Below the pieces are notes generated by a model, which ran no database searches, was not told the origin of the DNA, and was given only the letters and a program-made list of their open reading frames with translations. Positions 9,054 to 18,038 of a DNA stretch of 64,000 nt are shown in pieces. Numbering within the stretch: position 1 is the first letter of the stretch; each line of letters opens with the position of its first letter. Both the position numbers and the translations under genes were made by a program. Source of the stretch: Streptomyces sp. NBRC 109706 (GTDB lineage: Bacteria; Actinomycetota; Actinomycetes; Streptomycetales; Streptomycetaceae); the NCBI RefSeq assembly GCF_000974485.1, contig NZ_BBOM01000005.1, positions 62,001-126,000 of the forward strand, read 5' to 3'.

Positions 9054-9251
9054 CCGCATCCTCCGAAGGTAGCCCGCCGCCGGCCGGCCCGACTCCTGCG
9101 CGCGGACGACCCGGTCTCCTCCCGACGGTCGGTGGATCCGGCCGGCGCGCCGATGCCCGGCGCGCGCGTCAGGGCACAGACTGGCAACTGCCCGACCCGA
9201 CCCACCCCCTTCCGACCCCTTCCGGCCCCGCCCGATCAGGAAAAGAACGCC

Positions 9252-9914
9252 ATGCACCTCACCGCGACCGCCACCGACACCCGCCGCTCGTCCCGCGTGC
9301 TCTTCGCGCGGGAGTTTCTGCGCAGCCCGCTCCGCACCGCCTCGCTGCTGCCGAGTTCACGGACGCTGGGCGCGCGCATGGTGGCCGGGCTGCCGGCGAA
9401 CGGGAGCCCCGTCGTGGTCGAACTCGGCCCGGGCACCGGGGCGTTCACCGGCACGATCAGCGCCAGTCTGGGCGGTCGGGGGCGGCAGCTCGCGGTGGAG
9501 GTGAACGAACGCCTCGCGGCCGACCTGCGGCCGCGCCATCCGGACGTCGAGGTCATCACGGGGAGCGCCGACCGGCTGCCCGAGCTGCTGGCCGAGCGCG
9601 GCGTCGGCGCGGTGGACGCGATCGTCAGCGGACTGCCGTGGACGGTGTACTTCGACGGGCCCCGTCCGCTGGCCCGGGTGCTGGCCCAGGTGCTGGCGCC
9701 CGGCGGGGTGCTGACCCAGTTCAGCTATCCCTGGACGGCCTGGACGCCGCCGGCCCGCCGGCAACGGGCCGAGCTGCGCGCGGCGTTCGAGGAGCTGCTG
9801 GTGACCAGGACGGTATGGCGGAACGTGCCGCCGGCGCTGGTCTATGTGGCCAGGCGGCCGCGCTCCTCGGTGTCGGTCGTCGAGCCGTCGCCGCCGGTGG
9901 CCGCCCCGCGTTGA
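9252..9914 (+). CDS. Class I SAM-dependent methyltransferase (phospholipid N-methyltransferase-like)
   Basis: 220 residues. The SAM-binding glycine motif is VVELGPGTGAFT, followed by the acidic strand LAVEVNE and motif DAIVSGLPWTVYF. The N-terminal REFLRSPLRTASLLPSS pattern is characteristic of PmtA-like or rRNA-dimethylase-related phospholipid methyltransferases. Probable role is methylation of a membrane lipid headgroup or small amine, but no lipid genes adjoin it. AGGAAA precedes the ATG. The last 73 nt overlap the 3' end of the convergent MFS gene. Confidence 0.8.
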   Translation: MHLTATATDTRRSSRVLFAREFLRSPLRTASLLPSSRTLGARMVAGLPANGSPVVVELGPGTGAFTGTISASLGGRGRQLAVEVNERLAADLRPRHPDVEVITGSADRLPELLAERGVGAVDAIVSGLPWTVYFDGPRPLARVLAQVLAPGGVLTQFSYPWTAWTPPARRQRAELRAAFEELLVTRTVWRNVPPALVYVARRPRSSVSVVEPSPPVAAPR

Positions 9915-11185
9915 CGGGGGCGTTCGCGGTCCATCTCGCGCCATTCGGGGCGGATCCCGATGATCGGCGCCGACAGCAGGTAGAGCACTCCGCAGATGAT
10001 CAGCACGGGTCCGACGCCGAGGCCGGCGACCGCGAGCCCGCCGAGCATCCCGCCGAGCGGGATGCCGGCCCAGGCCAGCGAGCCGAACAGGGCGGTGACC
10101 CGGCCCAGCAGCGGGCGCGGCACCAGCTCGAAGGAGAGCGCGCTGATGATCGGGTTGAGGAAGCCGGCCCCGAGACCGCACACCGCGAAGACCACGGCGA
10201 GGGCCCAGAGCGGCAGTTGACCGGTGAGCGCCCAGGCCAGGGCGCCGTAGCGGGGGATGCCGCATATCGCCAGGCCGGCCACCAGCGCGGCGCGTCGGGG
10301 CAGTCGGGGTGCGAAGGTGGCCGCGATCACGCTGCCGAGGATGGCCGTCGCGCCCATGGAGGCGCCAAGCAGGCCGATCGCGGAGGGCCCGAACCCGGTC
10401 TTGTCGGCCCAGACCGGCAGCAGCACGGAGATCAGGGCGGCGTCCAGCAGGTTGGTGAGGGTGACCGTGCCGGCGATGGTCAACAGCAGCGGGGTGCGGC
10501 GCAGATGGCGGAAGCCCACGGCCAACCGGCGCCAGTAGCCCGGCTCGGCACCGTCCGGCGTCGGCTCCCTGGGCACCGGGCGGCCCATGCCTCCCGGCAG
10601 CGTCAGGCCGATGATCACCGAACCGAGCACGAAGCAGACCGCGTTGAGGCCGAGCCCGGCGAGCGGGCCGATCAGCGCGACCAGTCCGCCGCCGGCCAGC
10701 GCGCCGGCCGTGCCGGCCAGCCGCTCCATCGCGCCGGAGACTCCGGTGGCCCGTTCCAGCGGCACCACGGACCGTTCGGCGGCCTCGGGGATCATCACCT
10801 GCTTCGCCAGATCGCCGGGGCCCCTGGCGGTGCCGACGAGGGCGACCAGCACCAGCAGCATCGGGAAGGGCAGCGCGTCGGCGGCCTCCAACAGCGGGAC
10901 CAGGCCGATGGCCAAGGCGCTGACCAGGTCGGTCGTCCAGGAGACCAGCCGGGGCCCGAGCCGGTCGACGACCGGCCCGCTGAGCGCCTTGACCAGTACG
11001 TAGGGCGCCATCTCGCAGAACGCGACCAGCCCGGTCTGCGCGGCGCTGCCGGTGGACACCAGGACGAACCAGGGCAGCGCGATGGCCGCGATCCTGCTGC
11101 CCAGAATGGCGATGCCGTAGCCGGCCAACAACCCGACCAGCGGCCGGAGTCGACGGCTCCGGGACGCCTCGACGGGGCCGGTCAC
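9842..11185 (-). CDS. MFS transporter
   Basis: 447 residues with about twelve hydrophobic segments and the intracellular loop motifs of the MFS_3 (EntS-like) exporter group, e.g. GPVVDRLGPRLVSW after helix 2. Likely a proton-driven drug or metabolite exporter. Its start overlaps the stop of the upstream ArsR gene by 4 nt (ATGA), so the pair is translationally coupled and the transporter is presumably derepressed by the ligand of that regulator. Its 3' end overlaps the convergent methyltransferase. Confidence 0.9.
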   Translation of the reverse strand: MTGPVEASRSRRLRPLVGLLAGYGIAILGSRIAAIALPWFVLVSTGSAAQTGLVAFCEMAPYVLVKALSGPVVDRLGPRLVSWTTDLVSALAIGLVPLLEAADALPFPMLLVLVALVGTARGPGDLAKQVMIPEAAERSVVPLERATGVSGAMERLAGTAGALAGGGLVALIGPLAGLGLNAVCFVLGSVIIGLTLPGGMGRPVPREPTPDGAEPGYWRRLAVGFRHLRRTPLLLTIAGTVTLTNLLDAALISVLLPVWADKTGFGPSAIGLLGASMGATAILGSVIAATFAPRLPRRAALVAGLAICGIPRYGALAWALTGQLPLWALAVVFAVCGLGAGFLNPIISALSFELVPRPLLGRVTALFGSLAWAGIPLGGMLGGLAVAGLGVGPVLIICGVLYLLSAPIIGIRPEWREMDRERPRQRGAATGGDGSTTDTEERGRLAT

Positions 11186-11820
11186 GACGGCTCCTCCGGC
11201 TCGGGCCCGTCAAGACCGGGGAGCACATGCAGGACGAGAGAGACGCGCTTGGCGTCTTCCGGGGCCTCCTTGTCGGCCAGCTCGAATCTGCGGTACCGGC
11301 TGACCACCTCGGAGATCTCGCGGCGCAGCGACTTGGCCTCGTCGGGCGTGAGGCGCAGCAGGGCATCGCTGTACTCCACGATCTCGCGCCACCGTTCGGG
11401 CATGGTGTCCAACTCGTCGAGCGCCCGCTGGGCGAGCAGGGTGTGCGCGGCGATGACCGACCGCAGATAGCCGAGCGCGGCGTCCGACTCGCGGCTCGCG
11501 AGGTCGCGGTAGCGGAACGCGGTGGCCTGGTGCACCGAACGCCACCAGCGCTCCCGTCCGTTGCCTCGTTCGGTGTCCTCCTCGACGAAGCCAGCGGCGG
11601 CGAGTTGGCGCAGATGGTAGCTGGTGGCGCCGGAGGTGAGCCCCAGGCGCTGCGCCAAACGGGTGGCGGTGGACGGGCCGTGCATGCGGAGCAGCCCCAC
11701 CACCCGCACCCGCACCGGATGGGCCAGGGCACGCAGCCCCTTCGCATCCAACTGAACGTAGTTCGCGGGCAGTTCGGCATCAAAGGGCAAGACGGGGGAA
11801 TCGCCGTCCAGATCGGTCAC
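11182..11820 (-). CDS. ArsR-type winged-helix regulator
   Basis: 212 residues. The N-terminal third is a winged HTH of the ArsR/HTH_20 class (LRALAHPVRVRVVGLL, GLTSGATSYHLRQLAAAGFV). The C-terminal half is helical and charged and lacks the metal-binding cysteines of classic ArsR proteins, so the inducer is probably an organic molecule. It is first in an operon with the MFS exporter (4-nt overlap). A 38-bp imperfect palindrome begins 13 nt upstream of its start and fits autoregulation. Confidence 0.88.
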   Translation of the reverse strand: MTDLDGDSPVLPFDAELPANYVQLDAKGLRALAHPVRVRVVGLLRMHGPSTATRLAQRLGLTSGATSYHLRQLAAAGFVEEDTERGNGRERWWRSVHQATAFRYRDLASRESDAALGYLRSVIAAHTLLAQRALDELDTMPERWREIVEYSDALLRLTPDEAKSLRREISEVVSRYRRFELADKEAPEDAKRVSLVLHVLPGLDGPEPEEPS

Positions 11821-11832
11821 AGGACCAGCCTA

Positions 11833-11870
11833 GATTGCCAACACTTCTTTGCAAAGAGTTGTTGGCAATC
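11833..11870. promoter_or_regulatory. Operator palindrome of the ArsR-MFS operon
   Basis: GATTGCCAAC (11833-11842) and GTTGGCAATC (11861-11870) are perfect inverted arms; the core contains the perfect palindrome CTTTGCAAAG. The whole 38 bp is an almost continuous palindrome in an AT-richer stretch, immediately upstream of the ArsR start at 11820. Size and location fit binding of two repressor dimers. Confidence 0.7.
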
Positions 11871-11997
11871 TTTCTGACGTCCACCTTTACCTCTTCCAGG
11901 GTCCGCTTTGCCAGGTTTTTTGTTGACTCAGACAACGTCCTGGGGATCTCTTTGTTCTTATGCTCAGCACGAATTCCCGCCTGCGGAGGGCACGTTC

Positions 11998-12477
11998 ATG
12001 GTGACGCGGCGCACGCCACTGCCGGGCGTCGGTACCCAGTACGACCTCGCCACCCGGGACGGCCGCCATATCTCGGTGGTGGCCCATGACGACGGGCGCC
12101 GTTTCATCGGCTTCTACTCGTCGGACGACCCCGACGCCTGCCAGGGCACCGTCCCGCTGGACGCGCAGGAGGCCGCCCGACTGGCCTCGATCATCGCGCC
12201 CGACCACGCCGACCACGCCCTGCCCGGCGGGGAACTCGGCCTGGATCTGGTGACCGAGCGCATCCCCATCGGCCCCGACTCCCCCTACCGGGGACGCCCG
12301 TTGGGCGACACCAGGGCCCGCACCCGCACCGGGGCCTCCATCGTCGCCGTGCTGCGCAGGACCAGCACCCACCCCTCGCCCAGCCCGGACTTCCGGCTGG
12401 AGGCGGGCGACACGCTGCTGGTCGTCGGCACCCGCGAGGGCGTGGACGACCTCTCCGACATCATCGCCGGCGCGTGA
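11998..12477 (+). CDS. Cation:proton antiporter regulatory subunit (KhtT-like, TrkA-C domain)
   Basis: 159 residues from ATG 11998, preceded by GGAGGG. The C-terminal half is an RCK_C/TrkA-C domain (FRLEAGDTLLVVGTREGVDDL). The N-terminal half matches the regulatory-subunit domain (GTQYDLATRDGRHISVVAHDDGRR). Such proteins are cytoplasmic dimers that gate a partner CPA2 antiporter in response to nucleotide or pH. The antiporter gene follows 143 nt downstream, the same order as in khtTU loci. In-frame starts farther upstream would add non-conserved sequence. Confidence 0.88.
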   Translation: MVTRRTPLPGVGTQYDLATRDGRHISVVAHDDGRRFIGFYSSDDPDACQGTVPLDAQEAARLASIIAPDHADHALPGGELGLDLVTERIPIGPDSPYRGRPLGDTRARTRTGASIVAVLRRTSTHPSPSPDFRLEAGDTLLVVGTREGVDDLSDIIAGA

Positions 12478-12620
12478 CCGTCGGGCCGACGACGGCCCGC
12501 CTCCGCGCCGCGCCCGGTGCCGAACCCGCCCACCGCGCGGGCGACCACGCGCCGGAACCGACCACCGACGACACATGCGGCGCCCAGCGCGGCAGGGCGA
12601 ACTGAAAGGTGCGGTGACTC

Positions 12621-13838
12621 TTGCACGACACCACAACCATGCTGATCGAACTGGGGGCCGTCGTCCTGGGCCTCGGCCTGGTGGGGCGACTCGCCGGCCG
12701 GCTCGGTCTCTCCCCCATCCCGCTCTATCTGTTGGCAGGCCTCGCCTTCGGCAGCGGCGGACTGCTCCCGTTGGACACCACCGAGGGCTTTATCGAGGTG
12801 GGCGCCGAGATCGGCGTCATCCTCCTGCTGCTGATGCTGGGCCTGGAGTACACCGCGCCCGAGCTGGTGGACAGCCTCAAGACGCAGTACCCGTCCGGGA
12901 TCGTCGACCTCGTCCTGAACGCGACCCCGGGGGCGCTGGTCGGCTTCCTGCTGGGCTGGGGCCCGGTGGGGGCGCTGACACTGGCCGGCGTCACCTATAT
13001 CTCCTCGTCCGGGGTGATCGCCAAGGTGCTCACCGACCTCAACCGGCTGGGCAACCGGGAGACCCCGGTGATCCTGGGCATCCTGGTGATCGAGGACCTG
13101 ACCATGGCGGTCTATCTCCCGGTGCTCTCCACGGTGTTGGCCGGCGTCGGACTGGCCAGCGGCAGCGTCACCCTGGCCATCGCCCTCGGCACCGCCAGCG
13201 TCGCGCTCTATGTCGCGCTGCGGCACGGCCGCTGGATCAGCAAGGCGGTCTCATCGGACAACGCGGAGATGCTGCTGCTGGTCGTGCTCGGGCTGACGCT
13301 GCTGGTCGCCGGCATCGCACAGCGCCTCCAGGTGTCGGCCGCGGTGGGCGCCTTCCTGGTCGGCATCGCCCTCTCCGGCGAGGTGGCACACACCACCCGC
13401 CGGCTCTTCATGCCGCTGCGGGACCTCTTCGCCGCGGTGTTCTTCGTGTTCTTCGGGCTCTCCACCACACCCAGCGACATACCGCCGGTGCTGGTGCCGG
13501 CGCTGGTCCTCGCCGTGGTGACCGCACTCACCAAGATCGCGACAGGCTGGTACGCGGCCCGCCGTGCGGGCATCGGGCCGCGCGGCAGGCTGCGGGCCGG
13601 CGGTGCGCTGGTGGCGCGGGGCGAGTTCTCCATCGTGATCGCGGGTCTGGCCACGGCCACCGAGCCCAGGGTCGCGCCGGTGGCCACCGCCTATGTGCTG
13701 ATCCTGGTCATCGTGGGCCCGCTGGCCGCCCGTTGGACCGAGCCGGTGGCCCGCAACCTGATGGAGCGGCGCGCGGCGCGGCAGGCCGAGGTGGCGCTGG
13801 TGCACGAGGCACGCCCGGCTACCGAGGCCGGTTCCTGA
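12621..13838 (+). CDS. CPA2-family cation/proton antiporter (KhtU/KefB-like)
   Basis: 405 residues from a TTG at 12621, with GAAAGG upstream; an ATG at 12639 is the alternative. About twelve hydrophobic segments make up a Na+/H+-exchanger domain with conserved patches LLLLMLGLEYTAPEL, YISSSGVIAKVL, and RGEFSIVIAGLA. The soluble RCK domain of full Kef proteins is absent, because it is supplied by the preceding gene. The pair probably exports K+ or NH4+ in exchange for protons under alkaline or osmotic stress. Confidence 0.9.
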   Translation: MHDTTTMLIELGAVVLGLGLVGRLAGRLGLSPIPLYLLAGLAFGSGGLLPLDTTEGFIEVGAEIGVILLLLMLGLEYTAPELVDSLKTQYPSGIVDLVLNATPGALVGFLLGWGPVGALTLAGVTYISSSGVIAKVLTDLNRLGNRETPVILGILVIEDLTMAVYLPVLSTVLAGVGLASGSVTLAIALGTASVALYVALRHGRWISKAVSSDNAEMLLLVVLGLTLLVAGIAQRLQVSAAVGAFLVGIALSGEVAHTTRRLFMPLRDLFAAVFFVFFGLSTTPSDIPPVLVPALVLAVVTALTKIATGWYAARRAGIGPRGRLRAGGALVARGEFSIVIAGLATATEPRVAPVATAYVLILVIVGPLAARWTEPVARNLMERRAARQAEVALVHEARPATEAGS

Positions 13839-13851
13839 CCCTCCCACGGCA

Positions 13852-13879
13852 CGGCCGGGCCGGCAGCACGGCCCGGCCG
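13852..13879. terminator. Bidirectional terminator between antiporter and ArsR-SRPBCC genes
   Basis: Perfect 10-bp stem CGGCCGGGCC (13852-13861) / GGCCCGGCCG (13870-13879), 8-nt loop, in the 48-nt gap between convergent genes. Confidence 0.65.
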
Positions 13880-13886
13880 ACCGCCG

Positions 13887-14693
13887 TCAGCCCTCGGCGA
13901 GCGCCAGCGTCTCCCCCGTCTCCAACAGCGTCTTGAGGTTGGAGACGATCACCGGCCAGCCCTGGCTGACCGAATCGCGCATCTCGCTGACGGGCCCGAA
14001 CCCGTCGTGCGTCACGGTCAGCTTGGTGGCCTCGCCCAGCGGCTCGATCTCGAAGGTGACCCGCGAGATCGGCTCCTGCCGCAGCTCCGCGAGGCGTTCC
14101 TCGCTCCAGCCGAACATCTCGGCCATCTCCGGCCGGTATCCGTGCCAGGTGTAGCTCAGCAACCGGCCGGGCTCGGCCGCCAACACCCGCTGTCCCCAGT
14201 CCTCGTAGGGCTGCGCGGGATCCATCCGCCAGCGCACCGGCGAGCCCGGGCCCCAGTCGGACTCGGGTCCTGTGTCCTCGAAATAGCGCCGGATGAAGTC
14301 GGGTTCGGTCAACGCCTGCCACAGCCGTTCGGGTGTGGTGCGGATGACGGTCACATAGACAAAGGCGGGGTGGGCCATCTCGTTCTCCAGGGTGTCGCGC
14401 AGCTCGGCCAACGCCCGGAGCCCCGGGCGCCGGTAGCGGCCGATCCAGCGTTCGGCGATGTCGTCGATGGGGACCGCGTTGAGGTAGTGCAACTTCTCCC
14501 GCCCACGCCGCACCGTGGTGACCAACAGCGCCGCCTCCAGCACCGCCAGATGCTTGGCCACCGCCTGCCTCGTCATCCCCAACCCCGCGCCCAGCTCCCG
14601 CAGGGTCTGGCCGTCGCGGGCCCGCAGCCGATCGAGCAACCGCCGGCGGCTGTGGTCGGCGAGCGCCTTGAACACCTCGTCCATGGCCTCCAT
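13887..14693 (-). CDS. ArsR HTH - SRPBCC (AHSA1) fusion protein
   Basis: 268 residues from ATG 14693 (14684 is a second ATG three codons later). Residues 1-95 form an ArsR-type winged helix (DEVFKALADHSRRRLLDRL, MTRQAVAKHLAVLEAALLV). Residues about 110-260 form an AHSA1/START-like SRPBCC domain (VYVTVIRTTPERLWQALTE). This fusion is a known actinomycete architecture in which the hydrophobic cavity may be the sensory part. A palindrome just upstream suggests autoregulation. It is divergent from the FGGY kinase, which may be its target. Confidence 0.88.
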   Translation of the reverse strand: MEAMDEVFKALADHSRRRLLDRLRARDGQTLRELGAGLGMTRQAVAKHLAVLEAALLVTTVRRGREKLHYLNAVPIDDIAERWIGRYRRPGLRALAELRDTLENEMAHPAFVYVTVIRTTPERLWQALTEPDFIRRYFEDTGPESDWGPGSPVRWRMDPAQPYEDWGQRVLAAEPGRLLSYTWHGYRPEMAEMFGWSEERLAELRQEPISRVTFEIEPLGEATKLTVTHDGFGPVSEMRDSVSQGWPVIVSNLKTLLETGETLALAEG

Positions 14694-14708
14694 CCTGACC
14701 CCGACCAT

Positions 14709-14728
14709 AGGCAACCAATCAGTTGCCT
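14709..14728. promoter_or_regulatory. Putative operator of the ArsR-SRPBCC gene
   Basis: AGGCAAC (14709-14715) and GTTGCCT (14722-14728), 6-nt spacer, a perfect 7-bp inverted repeat 16 nt upstream of the regulator start and 72 nt upstream of the divergent kinase. Typical size and position for an ArsR-family site. Confidence 0.55.
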
Positions 14729-14799
14729 GTCCAGCCGGCGTCGCGCTGTGGGAGGAACCCGCGTCGTTAGCCCGAAGGGATGAGGCATGATTCGGAAAC

Positions 14800-16224
14800 A
14801 TGGGAATCGTCGCCGGCCTCGACAGCTCGTCCGCCTACACCCGCATCGTCGTCTGTGACGCCACGACCGGGGAGATCCTGCGTCACGGCCACGCGGAGCA
14901 TCCGACCGGCGAGGCCGCGCCCGAGTCCTGGCTGCTGTCCCTCGGCGAAGCCGCCGCCGACGGCATGCTGGAGGACGTCGCGGCGATCGGCGTCTCCGCC
15001 CAACCGCACAGCGTCGTCCCCCTGGACGCCGACGGCGCCCCGGTGCGGCCCGCGTTGGCCGGCGCCGACGACCGGGCGCGGTCCGCCGCGTTCAGCCTGA
15101 TCGACGCGCTCGGCGGCAAGGCCGCCTGGGCCGAGGCCGTCGGCTCCGTCCCGCAGCCCACCCATCCGGTGGCCCAACTCCGCTGGCTGGCCAGGGAGGA
15201 CCCGGACGCCGCCCGGCGCACCACCACGGTGCTCCAGCCGCAGGACTGGCTCGTCTGGCAGCTGCTGGGCCGCCCCAACCGCTGGACCACCGACCGGGGC
15301 GGCGCCTCCGGCACCGGCTACTGGTCGGCCGTCTCCGGCAACTGGCGCCACGAGCTGGCCGAACTCGCCATCGGCCACCCCGTCAGCCTGCCCGAACTCC
15401 TCGGCCCCGCCGAGGCCGCCGGCCGCACCCCCGAGGGCCTGCTGATCTCCGCCGGCACCGGCGAGACCATGTCCGCCGCGTTCGGCCTCGGCGTCGGCAA
15501 GGGCGACGCCGTGGTCTCCCTCGGCGCCTCGGGATCCGTCTGCGCCGTCCACCACGAGGCGCTGACCGACCCCTCCGGCACCATCACCGGCTACGCCGAC
15601 GCCACCGGCCACCATCTGCCCGTGGTCCGCACGCTCAACGCGACCCGGGTGCTGCGCGGCGCCGCCGAACTGCTCGGCCGGGACCTCACCGAACTCTCCG
15701 GACTCGCCCTCACCTCCACCCCGGGCGCCCATGGCCTCGTCCTCCTCCCCTACCTCGCGGGCGAACGCACCCCCGACCTCCCGCACACCGCCGGCACGCT
15801 GGCCGGCCTGCGGCGGGAGAGCATGAAGCCGGAGCACCTGGCCAGGGCCGCCTTCGAAGGCATGCTCTGCGGCCTCGCCGACGCGGCGGAGGTGCTGCGC
15901 CGACGGGGCGTGGTCATCGAACGCGTCTTCCTGCTGGGCCAGACCGCGTCCCTTCCGGCCGTCAAGACGTTGGCGCCCGCGCTGCTCGGTGCCCGCGTGG
16001 TCGTCCCTGAACCCGCCGACTACACGGCGCTCGGCGCGGCCCGCCAGGCCGCGTGGGCCCAGGGCGTGACGGAGGGCCACCTCACCGCCGACGAGCCGCC
16101 GGCCTGGCCGGAGGCCAAGGGCGAGATCTTCGAACCCGACGAGGAGGAGAGCGCGGTCGGCTCCGCCGTACGCCAACAGTTCATCGCGGTACGCGACGAA
16201 ACCCACCCCGAGGCGATGGCCTAG
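14800..16224 (+). CDS. FGGY-family carbohydrate kinase (xylulokinase-like)
   Basis: 474 residues. N-terminal phosphate loop GLDSSSAYTRIVV, the catalytic-Asp region LAGADDRARS, and C-terminal ATPase motif SLGASGSVCAVHHEAL followed by GLVLLPYLAGERTPD are the marks of FGGY kinases closest to xylulokinase. It would phosphorylate a ketose or polyol with ATP in the cytoplasm. No isomerase or sugar transporter adjoins it, so the substrate is open. No strong Shine-Dalgarno precedes the ATG. It is divergent from an ArsR-SRPBCC gene 106 nt away. Confidence 0.87.
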   Translation: MGIVAGLDSSSAYTRIVVCDATTGEILRHGHAEHPTGEAAPESWLLSLGEAAADGMLEDVAAIGVSAQPHSVVPLDADGAPVRPALAGADDRARSAAFSLIDALGGKAAWAEAVGSVPQPTHPVAQLRWLAREDPDAARRTTTVLQPQDWLVWQLLGRPNRWTTDRGGASGTGYWSAVSGNWRHELAELAIGHPVSLPELLGPAEAAGRTPEGLLISAGTGETMSAAFGLGVGKGDAVVSLGASGSVCAVHHEALTDPSGTITGYADATGHHLPVVRTLNATRVLRGAAELLGRDLTELSGLALTSTPGAHGLVLLPYLAGERTPDLPHTAGTLAGLRRESMKPEHLARAAFEGMLCGLADAAEVLRRRGVVIERVFLLGQTASLPAVKTLAPALLGARVVVPEPADYTALGAARQAAWAQGVTEGHLTADEPPAWPEAKGEIFEPDEEESAVGSAVRQQFIAVRDETHPEAMA

Positions 16225-16249
16225 CCGGCCCGGCCGAACAGCCGCCCAC

Positions 16250-16275
16250 GGCCGGTGCCTCCGGCCGGTGCCTCC
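16250..16275. repeat. 13-bp tandem duplication
   Basis: GGCCGGTGCCTCC occurs twice in direct tandem (16250-16262, 16263-16275), just downstream of the kinase stop. Confidence 0.8.
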
Positions 16276-16353
16276 GGCGGCGAGGCGAGACCACGGCCGA
16301 CGGCCACGGCACTCGGCCACGGCGCAGGCGGCGGCCCGGACCGGCCGTCAGGG

Positions 16354-16690
16354 GCGAACGTTCCGGCCGGAACGGGGGCGCGCCCACTGACGGTAGGAAC
16401 GCCCCGCACCGCCGGCTCTGCCGGCCGTCAGGGCGAACGTTCCAGCCCGGACTGAAGCACGACCGCCCGCCGACCACCAACCGTAGAAACACCCCACACC
16501 GCCGGGGCGAACCGCAGGCCCTGCCAGCCGTCAAAGCGAACGTTCCAGCCCGGACAGAGGCACGACCGCCCGCCGACCACCAACCGTAGAAACACCCCAC
16601 ACCGCCGGGGCGAACCGCAGGCCCTGCCAGCCGTCAAAGCGAACGTTCCAGCCCGGACTGAAGCACGACCGCCCGCCGGCAGGCCCTGCC
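16354..16690. repeat. 103-bp tandem repeats in the kinase-hrdA spacer
   Basis: The marker GCGAACGTTCC recurs at 16433, 16536 and 16639, a period of exactly 103 bp, with nearly identical sequence in between; a diverged 79-bp unit starts at 16354. Each unit contains the palindrome GAACGTTC. The repeats fill the centre of a 639-bp gap between convergent genes (16225-16863), in which I see no gene. The last unit is cut at about 16680. Confidence 0.9.
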
Positions 16691-16810
16691 GCCACCCCCG
16701 CGCCACTGGCGAACCGGCCCCGGGCCGGCCACTCTCCAACGCTCGGCCGCAAGCCCAGACGGCGGGAACGGTGCCGTTGACCGACACCGGGCGGCGGCGT
16801 GGCCCTGCCC

Positions 16811-16863
16811 GGGCTCGGGCTCGGCTCGGGCTCGGCTCGGGCTCGGCTCGGGCTCGGCTCGGG
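16811..16863. repeat. 11-bp tandem repeats abutting the hrdA stop
   Basis: GGGCTCGGCTC is repeated four times perfectly (16817-16860), flanked by partial copies, ending directly at the TAA stop (16866-16864) of the sigma-factor gene on the minus strand. Such microsatellites are slippage-prone. Confidence 0.9.
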
Positions 16864-17880
<1,017 letters not shown>

Positions 17881-17912
17881 GTGGACGACCTCCAGGGGGT
17901 CGCGGCGGGAGC

Positions 17913-17928
17913 GGAGCGGCACCGCTCC
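17913..17928. other. Small hairpin in the dnaG-hrdA spacer
   Basis: GGAGCGG-CA-CCGCTCC, a perfect 7-bp stem 33-48 nt upstream of the hrdA start. It lies in the hrdA leader or could attenuate read-through from dnaG. Confidence 0.35.
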
Positions 17929-18038
17929 CCAGTGTGAGGTACACCTGAGTCCGGCCACGAGATGCGTGCGACCACTATTTTCCCCGGCTTGGCGCGCGGA
18001 TCGCCCAGGCCCGGCGAGATGGCCCAAAAGGCCGGTGT

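Noticed and set aside
11923-11960. Promoter TTGACT near 11923 for the antiporter operon
   Set aside because: No convincing -10 hexamer at the right spacing, so not listed.
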